The notes under the pieces were generated by a model. That model did not search any database and was not told where the DNA came from. It saw nothing but the letters and a program-made list of their open reading frames with translations. The translations under genes were made by a program, and so were the position numbers. 64,000 nt of DNA from Deltaproteobacteria bacterium (GTDB taxonomy: Bacteria; Myxococcota_A; Polyangia; Polyangiales; Houyiibacteriaceae): contig JAEPMI010000017.1 of NCBI GenBank assembly GCA_017644045.1, forward strand, positions 84,462-148,461. Direction: 5' to 3'. Positions 9,086 to 17,633 of this stretch are shown one piece after another; position 1 is the stretch's first letter; every line of letters starts with the position of its first letter.

Positions 9086-9934
9086 GTGGCCCAGATACAC
9101 TTTCATGGTGACCCCATCGCCAACTTCGGCCCGGCGTCTTGGAACATTCGCCCAACCGCAGACGGGGCCCTTCTCGAATGCCGGCTTCCCGTCCAGACGA
9201 TGGTGCTTCAAATGGGGACAAAGGTACGCTCGCTGCTCTTGGTCCCCCGACGTTCACTCGTGTTCGCGGCGGCTCCGGTTGGAATGATCTTCGGCTATGC
9301 CGCGTGCTCCGGCGCGATCGTGGTGGGCGCGGCCCCTCGTGAACGCACAATCGATCTGTCATTGGCGGTGACCCGCGAGGCTCTGGTCCGGGTATCCGAG
9401 CTACGGCGCGGAAACCCACTCAACATGCGCTTGGAAATCAACGCCGAGATCTACGCGGACGGCCAGCTGATCGACTTCGCGTATGCGTCGGTAGCGACTG
9501 AGCTCTCGGCGGGCGAGTGGCTGAAGATGCTGGACCTCGTCGGCCTTGCCACCACCTTTCTCGTGGAGCTGCCCACCCGCGTCGCCGAGACGCCCGAGCA
9601 TCCGACCGCCGGCTACTTCCGCGATGCGCGCCAGTGCATGGAGCGGCGCGACCACGCGGGGGCGCTCGTTGGGTGCCGCCGCGCCCTCGAGGCCGCCGCG
9701 AAGCGCAGCGCCGACCGGGCGAACCGTCGCCTTCAGGCACTACTCTGTGGAGAGGTCGCGGCTCAGGAACTGACAGTTGCCGAAAGAGCGGAAGCCGCGG
9801 AGGAAGCGCTGCGACTTCTCCTCAACGCTGGAGCCCACCACGTGGAGGAAGAGCCAAGTGCTGACGAGGCGGCATTCGCTCTGGCAGTCACGGCGGCAGT
9901 GCTTCGGCTATACGGCACAGGCGGCGACCAGTGA
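9086..9934 (+). CDS. Unknown beta-rich protein with helical C-terminus
   Basis: A 282-residue protein starting 5 bp after the ATPase stop, so clearly cotranscribed. The first 160 residues look beta-rich and end in a block (RLEINAEIYADGQLIDFAY, then L-S-A-G-E-W-L-K-M-L) that recurs in the protein at 12560-13051. The last 110 residues are helical, with a pattern recalling HEPN-like partners (R-R-A-L-E-A-A-A-K, then NAGAHH and a late A-x-A-L-A-V-T helix), but the R-N-x-x-x-H core is absent. It may bind a ligand or the ATPase and dimerise through its tail. Family not recognised. Confidence 0.65.
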   Translation: MAQIHFHGDPIANFGPASWNIRPTADGALLECRLPVQTMVLQMGTKVRSLLLVPRRSLVFAAAPVGMIFGYAACSGAIVVGAAPRERTIDLSLAVTREALVRVSELRRGNPLNMRLEINAEIYADGQLIDFAYASVATELSAGEWLKMLDLVGLATTFLVELPTRVAETPEHPTAGYFRDARQCMERRDHAGALVGCRRALEAAAKRSADRANRRLQALLCGEVAAQELTVAERAEAAEEALRLLLNAGAHHVEEEPSADEAAFALAVTAAVLRLYGTGGDQ

Positions 9935-10872
9935 CGCAAGCGTTCGATTGGACCCGCTCCACCGCCCATGTGGAGCTGCTGTCGAAGTTCCGCACTCCTC
10001 GCCCGACCGGCGACTTCGGACCGGACTACCAGATGCCCGCCCTGGGGGAGTCCGCGCCCCAAGCCGTCGCTCGCTTTGTTCAAACGGCACACCTCGCTCC
10101 CGCAACCCTGCCCGAGCGTACGGCGACACTCACCGTTCGACAGCTCAAGGCCGGCCTCAAGCACGCAGGGTGCAGGGTCACGGGCAAGAAGGCAGATCTG
10201 GTAGAGCGACTCCTCGCGGAGGCGCCGGTGCAGGCCGAGAAGGCCACGGCGGCTCTCCCTACCCTTCACGCACTGAGCGAGAGCGGCCGCGCCCTCGTGC
10301 AGCAGTATCGCTCCTGGCAGCAGCAACGACTCGACGCCGCCATTGCGGAGGTGAGCATTCTTCTCCGCTCCAACGACCTGCGAGGAGCAGTCGCTCGGCA
10401 TCGCACATTTGCGGCACTCGACCCCTGGAGGGATCCTGCCGACGCATACGCCGACGACGAGCAGCTCGTCGTCCTGCAGCTGCTGGCCGCGGCTCAGCCC
10501 GCCATTCTGCACACGGTCGCCCGCGAGAGCATGGGGACACTCCGGCTGGCCGCTGCGCTGACACACTTCTTCGGCCGCGCAGGTCGCGAAAGCGTCCCGG
10601 CCGGGTTTGCCGCTGGCTCACACTTGGACGACGAAACGGCCGTGCGGATGATGTCGTTCCACATCAACCATCTTCGGCGACGCGAGACCTACCTCAGTAT
10701 CCGCGTAGAGCAGGTCAGCGTCTCCAGCTGCGACGATGAACGCACCTGTGAGGCTTGCAAGGCCCTCGACGGCCGCTCCTTCTCTGGCAAGGCAATCCCG
10801 GAGATGCCGCACCCGCACTGCACGAGCCCCTCAGGCTGTCGCTGTACGATCATGATGGCCGACCCGATCTGA
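9931..10872 (+). CDS. SAP-domain protein with a phage-head-like Cys/His tail
   Basis: A 313-residue protein. The GTG start overlaps the upstream stop by four bases (GTGA). Residues about 67-97 form a SAP motif (LTVRQLKAGLKHAG, then TGKKADLVERLL), a helix-extended-helix DNA-binding fold. The C-terminus (about 262-310) has the spaced C-x-x-C, ALDG, H-P-H-C and G-C-R-C pattern found at the end of phage head-morphogenesis (Mu gpF-like) proteins, where it probably binds zinc. A SAP domain on this tail in a chromosomal operon with an SMC-like ATPase is unusual. It may target DNA or capsid-related substrates. The function is inferred only from domains. Confidence 0.7.
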   Translation: MTQAFDWTRSTAHVELLSKFRTPRPTGDFGPDYQMPALGESAPQAVARFVQTAHLAPATLPERTATLTVRQLKAGLKHAGCRVTGKKADLVERLLAEAPVQAEKATAALPTLHALSESGRALVQQYRSWQQQRLDAAIAEVSILLRSNDLRGAVARHRTFAALDPWRDPADAYADDEQLVVLQLLAAAQPAILHTVARESMGTLRLAAALTHFFGRAGRESVPAGFAAGSHLDDETAVRMMSFHINHLRRRETYLSIRVEQVSVSSCDDERTCEACKALDGRSFSGKAIPEMPHPHCTSPSGCRCTIMMADPI

Positions 10873-10937
10873 CTTGATCAGGCGTTCAACAAGGGCGTGG
10901 TCGGGCTCGCGAAGATTGCATGTCCAGCAGACGTGGC

Positions 10938-12509
10938 TCACCGCGGCGCGCACAACTCGCGCCGCCGTTCCCCGAAAGCGATCTTCTTCGGGTCGTGAAA
11001 GGCGATGATCATCGTCTTCCCATAGCGGTTGCGCGCCACGTTCACCTGGCGCGCGCCGAACCGCCATCGGTACCAAGACCGGTCCTGTGACACTGCCGTC
11101 GGCGGCTCCCGAAGCTCGGATTCGACCCAACCCGCTACAGCCGCGGGCTCGGCGTTACTGTAGACGTTGACTTCGAACAGCCCGCCTTCGGCGTCGACGA
11201 GAACCACGGCGCGCTGGTGTCCTGGCGCCGAGCTGGTGGGCAGATCCACGGCCGCCCAGGGCTGCCCCGGCAGCGGTTCCTCGTCGCCGCGACAGTGTGC
11301 GGACCGCACTTCGGTGCCCAAGGGCTCGACGCTCTGAAGCGGTGCTCCGAACGGGAGCGGCACGTCGAAGAGCGCCACGAGAATGGGGTCGCCAGCGCGA
11401 GGTGCGGCCTCTGCGTTGGGGCTGTCACCTGCCGTGTTCTCCGGGCTGGGGTCATGTGCCGGAGCGGACCCGGTCGAGCTCGGAGTACTGCCCTGCTGTT
11501 CCACGGGCGAGCTACCGAGCATCAGCGCACCACCGACCAGGAGAACCGCAACCAGTGCGGCGCCCCCACCAACCCAGAGCCCCCACCGAGGTCTTCCATC
11601 GACCAGCGGCGGGGGGTGGTGCTCGGCGCGCGGTGCGTCCAGCTCGGGCTGGGAGTCGGACGGACTGCTCGATATGGAGCTCGAGCCTCCGCCGTACAGC
11701 GTCTCCACGGCAACCACTTGGTCACGCCTGCTGGTGGGGCTCCAGAACCGTGCCTTCTCGCCGACAGCGCCAACGAGGAAGAGCACATCGTCGCCATCCG
11801 CGACCACGAACGGCTGCAAATCGAGTGCTGGATCACCATCACGGGTGGCCAAGAGAAAGAGCTGTCCGACAGACTGTACTCCGCTGACCTCCACGGCTCG
11901 CCCTTGTCGGTACGGAATGGCCCCGAGGCCGGTCATCGCGGCTGCGACGACGCCAGGAGTGCCCCTGCTCGTCGCCGAGAATCCATCACAGCGAAGCAGC
12001 CGACGCGCGAAGTGTGAGTTGGACTTCGCGAGGGCCGCTGCGCCGGCAACGAACGCATCCAACAGCTGCTCCTTCACGGTCGATGGAAGGCTTGGGTGTG
12101 CGAGTTGATTTCGGGCCACGACGAGCGCCTCGAAAGCCTGCCGGACCGATGGAGGACGCCGTTTGGGCATCTGCGCTTCTCCAAGGGCGGCTCGCACCAG
12201 CTGCGAACACTCCGGGGCGGGGGCGTCGAGTGTCCAGCCCGAGTGGACCCAGTGCAGGAGCTCGACACGGTGCCCTAGAGAGCTCTTGGCGAGCGCCGAC
12301 TTCAGCTCTGCCCACGGCGGTAAGCGATGTTGGTCACGGCGCTGTACGGCGAGCCCATACGCGAACGCCAGACCAAGCATCGCCTCGACGAAGGTCAGAG
12401 CCCGGTGCCATTGGTCCGAATCGCGCACGCCTAGCCGCAAGCCGAGGCTCGCAAGCGGCAGCGGTAGCCGCTCCCACTCCTCCATGAGCTGGCCATGCTC
12501 AGTGCGCAC
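10938..12509 (-). CDS. Membrane-anchored HEPN protein
   Basis: A 523-residue protein. Residues 1-170 are helical and contain VARNQLAHP at about 129-137, an intact R-N-x-x-x-H HEPN RNase motif. A beta-rich module follows (GQLFLLATRD, LQPFV, DDVLFLVG), shared with three other island proteins. A Ser/Pro linker leads to one hydrophobic helix at about 308-333, then a Ser/Thr/Pro-rich stretch and an extracytoplasmic-looking C-terminal domain with two Cys. The likely topology is cytoplasmic RNase and external sensor. The GTG at 12509 lies 7 nt from a good -10 box, so translation may be leaderless; ATG 12485 is the alternative. It converges on the operon ending at 10872. Confidence 0.75.
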   Translation of the reverse strand: MRTEHGQLMEEWERLPLPLASLGLRLGVRDSDQWHRALTFVEAMLGLAFAYGLAVQRRDQHRLPPWAELKSALAKSSLGHRVELLHWVHSGWTLDAPAPECSQLVRAALGEAQMPKRRPPSVRQAFEALVVARNQLAHPSLPSTVKEQLLDAFVAGAAALAKSNSHFARRLLRCDGFSATSRGTPGVVAAAMTGLGAIPYRQGRAVEVSGVQSVGQLFLLATRDGDPALDLQPFVVADGDDVLFLVGAVGEKARFWSPTSRRDQVVAVETLYGGGSSSISSSPSDSQPELDAPRAEHHPPPLVDGRPRWGLWVGGGAALVAVLLVGGALMLGSSPVEQQGSTPSSTGSAPAHDPSPENTAGDSPNAEAAPRAGDPILVALFDVPLPFGAPLQSVEPLGTEVRSAHCRGDEEPLPGQPWAAVDLPTSSAPGHQRAVVLVDAEGGLFEVNVYSNAEPAAVAGWVESELREPPTAVSQDRSWYRWRFGARQVNVARNRYGKTMIIAFHDPKKIAFGERRRELCAPR

Positions 12510-12515
12510 ACCCGC

Positions 12516-12546
12516 ACTATACGCTTCAGGCGCGTAGAGCTGTCAG
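12516..12546 (-). promoter_or_regulatory. Housekeeping-type promoter of the membrane HEPN gene
   Basis: On the minus strand TGACAG (12545-12540) lies 18 nt from TATAGT (12521-12516), a good sigma-70 match (-35 TTGACA, -10 TATAAT). It lacks the island ECF element, so this HEPN gene may be expressed constitutively. Confidence 0.6.
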
Positions 12547-12559
12547 GGAGTAGCGAAGC

Positions 12560-13051
12560 CTAGGCCGCAGACTCGGTTGACGGGCGAGCCGTCAACAGCT
12601 GGAGCGCACTACTCCAATCGTCTTTCGCGAGCCGAGACCGAAACACCTGGGACATGCTTCCGGCATACCGTCCATCGATGTAGCCCCGGAAATCCAGCTG
12701 CACGTCCAGGCGAAGGGCCTCTCCCTGGGTCCGCTCCTCGAACTGCTGGACCGCCAAGGAGGAGAGCGGGAGGGCGACCTCGATTACATGGTCCTCCACA
12801 CGAGAGCCGCGAGCGATGAGCCCTCGGGCCTCGGCATGCCCGACCAGCAGCTCAGCAGGCTCGCGCATGACCACCGCCGCGCGGGTCGCCTCGACCACGA
12901 GCTGCGGGGGTCGCACCAGCTGCGTCGGAAGCGGATGGACGATGAGCTTCATCGTCCCGAGCAGGAACCCTCCATCGAGCGCCCTCGTCGCCTTCCACTT
13001 GAAGTGGGTCACCGTCGCGACCGCCTCGTCGTTCCAGGATAGCTTCGTCAT
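12560..13051 (-). CDS. Small beta-rich protein related to the 9086 gene product
   Basis: A 163-residue protein. I choose ATG 13051, which has GAGGTG five bases upstream and sits downstream of the predicted ECF-type promoter; the longer start at 13090 would be too close to the promoter. The second half resembles residues about 85-160 of the 9086 protein: an aromatic/Gly strand, a run of L-P-L/L-A-V strands, R-L-D-V-x-L-D-F-R-G-Y-I-D-G against R-L-E-I-N-A-E-I-Y-A-D-G, then a short helix with D-D-W-S/G-E-W-L. It is therefore a stand-alone copy of that domain. No known family is recognised. Confidence 0.6.
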   Translation of the reverse strand: MTKLSWNDEAVATVTHFKWKATRALDGGFLLGTMKLIVHPLPTQLVRPPQLVVEATRAAVVMREPAELLVGHAEARGLIARGSRVEDHVIEVALPLSSLAVQQFEERTQGEALRLDVQLDFRGYIDGRYAGSMSQVFRSRLAKDDWSSALQLLTARPSTESAA

Positions 13052-13111
13052 CTTCACCTCGGGACAGCCATCCGCCCTGATGTCCATCACAGGGGCGGTG
13101 CTGTCAGGGGA

Positions 13112-13139
13112 AGGACTCGCTGGCGGCTGGTATCTGACA
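13112..13139 (-). promoter_or_regulatory. Island ECF-type promoter, site 2
   Basis: On the minus strand TGTCAGATA (13139-13131), 13 nt, then AGTCCT (13117-13112). The -35 half is near-perfect; the -10 half has A in place of C. It points at the gene starting at 13051 and lies just after the stop of the upstream helicase operon. Confidence 0.55.
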
Positions 13140-13141
13140 CG

Positions 13142-13675
13142 TCAGCCGCCGCGCGCGATGAACCCGGCCTTCTTCAGTCGGCGAATGAGCCGCCTCTCGA
13201 TACTCACGCTCTCATCGCGGTGCATGCCCTGTAGGTGTGGGACCGGGATCAGCCGTATTCCGCGGTCCCGCACGTGCTTCGACGCCTTGTAGCCGCGCTT
13301 GTGGTTGGCGAACCGGTCCTCGGGCGAGAGCCCAGACTCGCCGACATACACACCAAACTGATCGCCGGGTTCAGACAGGAGCACCAAGTAGACGCAGCAG
13401 GAGCCCTCCGTGGAGGGTTCGAAGGTGGCGGCGATGCGGCGAACCTCGTCAAGCCACGATGTGGGTGGGCCTTCCGCCACCAATTCCTGAAAGCGCTGCT
13501 CGAGCAACGCCAGCAACTCCTTCGCTCGCTTCGTCGAACGATGAAAGCGAAGCTCTGCCATGACCGTTTCGAGCTCGCGGCGGTCTCCTCGCTCCGCGGC
13601 CTCCAGGCCGAGGCGTTCCAACTCCGACGCTGAGCATCCGGCCCATGCTCGCTCCGCGTCGCTCAAGGCCTTCAT
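13142..13675 (-). CDS. GIY-YIG-like nuclease domain protein
   Basis: A 177-residue protein. The ATG at 13675 overlaps the helicase stop as ATGA, which decides the start over the earlier 13729 codon. The N-terminal third is helical. Residues about 90-165 show a GIY-YIG-like core: CCVYLVLLS, then VYVGESGLSPEDRFANHKRG with a catalytic-type Arg, then SKHVRDRGIRL and a late Glu (SIERRL). GIY-YIG enzymes cut DNA by hydrolysis. This is the last gene of a four-gene overlapping operon with a helicase and a PD-(D/E)XK nuclease, so a DNA-processing role is likely. Activity is inferred; the first Tyr motif is degenerate (VYLV). Confidence 0.7.
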   Translation of the reverse strand: MKALSDAERAWAGCSASELERLGLEAAERGDRRELETVMAELRFHRSTKRAKELLALLEQRFQELVAEGPPTSWLDEVRRIAATFEPSTEGSCCVYLVLLSEPGDQFGVYVGESGLSPEDRFANHKRGYKASKHVRDRGIRLIPVPHLQGMHRDESVSIERRLIRRLKKAGFIARGG

Positions 13676-15045
13676 CGACTGATCCGCATCTCCGACAGTG
13701 CGTCGAAGAACCGCTGGTGCGCGATCCATCCGTCGTGCTCCCGATCCTCCGTCACGCCCTTCGGCCGCTGGCCGCTGGGCTGGTGATCATCGAGCAGGTC
13801 GGGAACGCCGCCCCGACTGACCACGATACAGGCCTGCCGGTGCCGAGACGCCATCACGCACAGTCGGCCCGTATCCAGGTGGAACTCGGAGGCTTCCGCC
13901 CTACCCGACAACGGATGCCATACCAGCACGACGTCGAACTCACGCCCCTGCAGGCGGTTGGCCGTGTCGACGACCGCGCTCGCGGCGGGTCCGGCCGAGA
14001 GCCGCTCCCGAACCCGGTCCCGCTGATCGCGGTGGGCCGTCGCCACGGCGATGCGGTCGGCCGTCAGCGGTGCCCCCTCGCTCAACTCGGGTGGCCACTG
14101 AGCGCGAACGTTCGCGTTGCGAGCTAGCAGCCGTTCCGCCAGGTGGCCCAGCGCATCGGCTACCTCCGGATCGTCCCGCAGCGTGAAGCGCGCGGGCAAC
14201 TCGAGCAGGGCCCATCCGTGTTGGGCAGCCACGTCCAGAGCTCGGTCGGTGGTCGACGCGTCGCCTGCGGAGAGCGTGAGGCGACGGTCGCCTTCGACAG
14301 CCACGGCGCGGAAAGGCAGCTCGGGGTAGAAGCACTGCTGGACCACCGAGGCCGCGCGCTCATCCAAACGAAGGGACGCCGGTAGCACGTGGGTCGATGC
14401 CTCGACCCCGCTGAGTGCCGCGACCGCTTTCGGACCGGGCGTCACTGCCGAGGCTTCGATGCCATCCCAGCGGGCCGTCTCGATCTCGGTGAACGGGTCG
14501 AGCTGTCCCGGGTCCCCGACGAGGGCGAGTGAGTCCATCAGACGGCCGAAGCGAAAGAGCGCTCCAGCCGGCATCTGATAGGCCTCATCCACGATGCCAA
14601 CGGCGAAGCGTCGATCGATCCGTTGGTTGCGCAGTCTCGTGCTGGCGTGATGCCCCCACTTGGCCGCGACCCCGACCACGACCGTAGGCTCCTGCACTTC
14701 CTTCGTCTTCTGCAGAACGCGGACGGCCTTCGACTGCCCAGCCTGCGCAAGCTCGGTCCCGAACTGGGCGCTCGCCTTCTTCGACGGCCATATCCCGACG
14801 CGGCCCCTCTTCAGCTCAGCCGCCAAACCCAACGCGAGGTCGGCAAGCTGCGCGTTGGTCTGAACGGCCACCATCATCGGCGTATCCGCCTCGAGCGCCG
14901 CCGCGATCGCCCGCTTGATCAGCCGCGTCTTTCCAGCACCAGGCGGCGCTTCGACTCGCACCAGCTGTGTCTCTCCGGCGAGCGTGGCTCCCACCACCTG
15001 CTCGATGACCAGTTCGGACTTCCGAGCGAGCTTCGAGTCAGGCAC
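13672..15045 (-). CDS. SF1 helicase (Upf1/AddA-like)
   Basis: A 457-residue helicase. Walker A APPGAGKTR lies near residues 33-41, Walker B as GIVDEAYQ, motif III as GDPGQLDPF, and the C-terminal half has TANRLQGREFDVVLVWHP and VMASRHRQACIVV, the motif V/VI region of SF1 enzymes. It is compact, without the large insertions of RecB or UvrD. It overlaps the upstream gene by 8 bp and the downstream gene by 4 bp. With a Cas4-like nuclease and a GIY-YIG-like protein in the same operon, it probably unwinds or tracks along DNA or RNA for cleavage. The substrate cannot be told from sequence. Confidence 0.85.
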   Translation of the reverse strand: MPDSKLARKSELVIEQVVGATLAGETQLVRVEAPPGAGKTRLIKRAIAAALEADTPMMVAVQTNAQLADLALGLAAELKRGRVGIWPSKKASAQFGTELAQAGQSKAVRVLQKTKEVQEPTVVVGVAAKWGHHASTRLRNQRIDRRFAVGIVDEAYQMPAGALFRFGRLMDSLALVGDPGQLDPFTEIETARWDGIEASAVTPGPKAVAALSGVEASTHVLPASLRLDERAASVVQQCFYPELPFRAVAVEGDRRLTLSAGDASTTDRALDVAAQHGWALLELPARFTLRDDPEVADALGHLAERLLARNANVRAQWPPELSEGAPLTADRIAVATAHRDQRDRVRERLSAGPAASAVVDTANRLQGREFDVVLVWHPLSGRAEASEFHLDTGRLCVMASRHRQACIVVSRGGVPDLLDDHQPSGQRPKGVTEDREHDGWIAHQRFFDALSEMRISR

Positions 15046-16453
15046 GGGCGCCTCCGAGCATCCATGGCGTCTTGGGGAAGCCGAAGGACTCGTAGGAGCT
15101 CTCCTGTTTCACCAATGCCACCGGTTGGCCGACCGCGAGCTCGTCATTCAGCGCCTTGCGAGCGATCGAGTGGCCGTTGGCGGAGCGCAAGCGCACTCGG
15201 GTGCCATCGCCGGTACTCTCGAACGACAAGACCTCGAACGCCACCGACTTCTCACGATCCCACAGCAACTCGAAAGTCACCTCTCCGCGTGGGCGCCAGG
15301 GGCCGGGTACCGTGACGTCGAGATCGATTCGGGCCGATCGCTTCTTGGTCACCTTCACCATCGAGACCTCGGCTGCTGTGATCGTCCCGTCGAGCGCTTC
15401 ACCGTCAGAGGCTGCGACGGCGCGAACCAGAGCGTCGGTGGCTCGAGCATCCTGGCGCACCTTGCGGAGCGTCTCCTCGGCATCATCGAGCAGCAGGATG
15501 CTCCGCGCGAGGCTGTCCTTCGCAGCGAAGCGACCGCCCTTTTCCAGATAGGCATGGTGGCGCTCGAAGGCCGCACGCTCCGAGTCGGCGCGGTCGGCGA
15601 GCACGCTCGGAATCGGAGGAATGGCACGCAGAGCTTCCAAGAGTGCCCAGGTCGCGTCGTACGAGCGGGAGAGCAGCGGGTGGAGCAGGGATGCGATGGT
15701 CGCCCGACAGTCCTCCCGGTCAGACTTCCCTCGTGCTTTCCCGTACCCCTCGATGGCCGGCTGCAGGAGCTTCTCGTCGAACTCCGGCATGGTGAGGGTA
15801 CCGCCCGGCTCGTACTCAACGCGGTGCGCAGCGGCGATCGCGTCGCCCGGGCTGGCCAGGCAGGCTTCGACGGCGAGCAGATGCGCCGACTCGGCTTGGG
15901 CTAGTGGCAGCGTCCAGTGCACGCCGACGGCCTTCGTCGCAACCAGCAGCGCGCTGTCCCACGGCGCGAGCTCATGGCGGTCGAGAAAGTACTGGAGCCA
16001 GCCCCCAGCACGTCTGAGCACCGGTGGGGAATCGTCTGGTGCATGGGTCAAGCGGTACGCCACCTTGCGCAGAAAAGTCACCGCCGCAGGGGTCGACAGA
16101 ACCAGCTGAGCCGGCGCGGGAGTGCGGGTACCGCCGTCCGAAGTGGTGGCACTGGCGAGATTCGCCGCAATCGGGTCCAGCCATGCGCACACGGCCTCGG
16201 CCAGCTGTTCGAGGCCCTGCCAGGCCTCGTCCCGGTCCCGCGGCTCGGGGACCACGACCATCGTTTCGATGCTGGGTCCGCGCCCCCAAGCGAACGCGAG
16301 GGGTGCCCCGTCTTCACCCGCGAGCGCCATCGGAACCAGGACCATCGGCGCGTCGGCAACCCGCACGTGCCGGGCACAGGTGCTGCGTACGGCGGCCTTC
16401 GCGACGAACGCCTCCGCCGCAAGCACTGCCATCGCATCGGCACTCAGGTACAT
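15038..16453 (-). CDS. Unknown operon partner of helicase and nuclease
   Basis: A 471-residue protein that I do not recognise. The N-terminal 250 residues are mixed alpha/beta; a helical middle (about 250-330) is followed by a beta-rich C-terminal domain of about 110 residues (V-S-M-V-K-V-T-K-K, then EVTFELLWDREKSVAFEVLS) that looks like an OB- or sandwich-type fold. Overlaps of 8-10 bp with both flanking genes show translational coupling, so it is probably a structural or recognition subunit of the helicase-nuclease complex. It lacks obvious catalytic motifs. Confidence 0.6.
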   Translation of the reverse strand: MYLSADAMAVLAAEAFVAKAAVRSTCARHVRVADAPMVLVPMALAGEDGAPLAFAWGRGPSIETMVVVPEPRDRDEAWQGLEQLAEAVCAWLDPIAANLASATTSDGGTRTPAPAQLVLSTPAAVTFLRKVAYRLTHAPDDSPPVLRRAGGWLQYFLDRHELAPWDSALLVATKAVGVHWTLPLAQAESAHLLAVEACLASPGDAIAAAHRVEYEPGGTLTMPEFDEKLLQPAIEGYGKARGKSDREDCRATIASLLHPLLSRSYDATWALLEALRAIPPIPSVLADRADSERAAFERHHAYLEKGGRFAAKDSLARSILLLDDAEETLRKVRQDARATDALVRAVAASDGEALDGTITAAEVSMVKVTKKRSARIDLDVTVPGPWRPRGEVTFELLWDREKSVAFEVLSFESTGDGTRVRLRSANGHSIARKALNDELAVGQPVALVKQESSYESFGFPKTPWMLGGARA

Positions 16454-17583
16454 CGGGTCCTCGCAGCATCGATGCGCATTCGGAGTGCTCCGAGCCGCTC
16501 AGAGATCTCTGCTTCTGCGGGAGTGGTTGGCTGCAGCTCCCTTTTGATCAAAGCGTGGGCGCGTACGAGGTCGCCGGCTCCGTGCAAGAGCTCCGACACC
16601 GGAGAGCCGTAGTAGGCGGGATCGCCCGATGCGCTCGATGCCTCCCGGCACTGAAGCGCCATGGCGCACCCCGAGAGGCAGAACCCGGGCGCGTATCGCA
16701 CGGGCACGCTGCCGAGGACGCTGGCGTCGTCCAGCCGGCCGTCCTGCGGAACGAGCTGGAGCACTTCCGCGACCAACTGAGGACCTCGGTCCACGGCGCG
16801 TCGGACCCGCTCTACCTCGCGGCGAATCTCTTCCACTCCAGCGATGCCGAACATCGAGTGCGCGCGGCGAAGGACGACGACGGCATCCCCCGGTGTCTCC
16901 ACCGACAGGCCATCGACCCGAGCAGCCTGCTCGAGCGCGAGCGCATAGACCGCCAACTGCAGCCGCGTCTGTGCGAGGTCGTGAAGGTCGGTCCGGTGAC
17001 CATGGTCGACGAACGCCTTGATCTCGACCAACAGCAGCTCAGGTTCCTCGTTGCGACCAGCTGGGAGCAGGAGGAGCCCGTCGGGCTCGAGGTCGCGCTC
17101 CGAGCCGAACACCTGGAAGCGAAAGCGTGGATGCAAGACCAGCATCGGCTCTCCGAGCTCGCCCTCCATGCAGCGCCGCATCGACTCACTGGTGCGCTTC
17201 CGTCGGGCCAGAGAGACATCCCCCGATGACGGCCGGGACTTCCACGGAACCAGGACGTCCAAGTCCTCGACGGCCAACGCATCCGGACTCTCGAGCACAT
17301 CCGGCAATGCCTTCGCCAACGCTTCCCTCAAGCGCGCCGCACCATCGCGCCGGAGCACCAGCTCGAACTGATTCCCAGCGTTGATCGCGAACGGGCTCTG
17401 CCCGGACGGAGGCATTGGTCCCAGCAGCTTGGCGGCTGCATCGGCATTTGCTCCGACGACCGCGAGCGTACGGCGGCGAGCGCACCGAGTACGAACCGTG
17501 ATGGCTAGGTCGCGGGCCGTATTGGATGCCGGGGGGAGCGAGCCGCGGAGACTCGGCAGGTCGTCGTTGCTCGGCTCACTCAC
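16444..17583 (-). CDS. PD-(D/E)XK nuclease of Cas4/RecB type with Fe-S-like cysteines
   Basis: A 379-residue nuclease. The catalytic core is readable: Asp168 in LEPDGLL, Glu187-x-Lys189 in LLVEIKA, and Gln209 in RLQLAVYAL, the RecB/Cas4 motif order. One Cys near the N-terminus (Cys34, TRCARRR) and three near the C-terminus (FCLSGCAMALQC, about 304-315) match the four-Cys iron-sulphur arrangement of Cas4 and AddB. It is the first gene of the operon that continues with 16453, 15045 and 13675. A weak TTGACA lies upstream at 17619-17614. The likely product is a DNA exonuclease or endonuclease working with the SF1 helicase. Confidence 0.8.
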   Translation of the reverse strand: MSEPSNDDLPSLRGSLPPASNTARDLAITVRTRCARRRTLAVVGANADAAAKLLGPMPPSGQSPFAINAGNQFELVLRRDGAARLREALAKALPDVLESPDALAVEDLDVLVPWKSRPSSGDVSLARRKRTSESMRRCMEGELGEPMLVLHPRFRFQVFGSERDLEPDGLLLLPAGRNEEPELLLVEIKAFVDHGHRTDLHDLAQTRLQLAVYALALEQAARVDGLSVETPGDAVVVLRRAHSMFGIAGVEEIRREVERVRRAVDRGPQLVAEVLQLVPQDGRLDDASVLGSVPVRYAPGFCLSGCAMALQCREASSASGDPAYYGSPVSELLHGAGDLVRAHALIKRELQPTTPAEAEISERLGALRMRIDAARTRCT

Positions 17584-17633
17584 GCCTCAAGAGTCCCGAA
17601 GGTGTGGCCGAGCTGTCAATCGAGATTCAGGTG

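Noticed and set aside
9086..9934. HEPN RNase in the C-terminal helices of this protein
   Set aside because: The pattern NAGAHH lacks the R-N-x-x-x-H core; at most an inactive relative.
10866..10877. GATCTGACTTGA at the end of the SAP-protein gene
   Set aside because: Lies at a stop codon between convergent genes, with no gene start downstream and an incomplete element.
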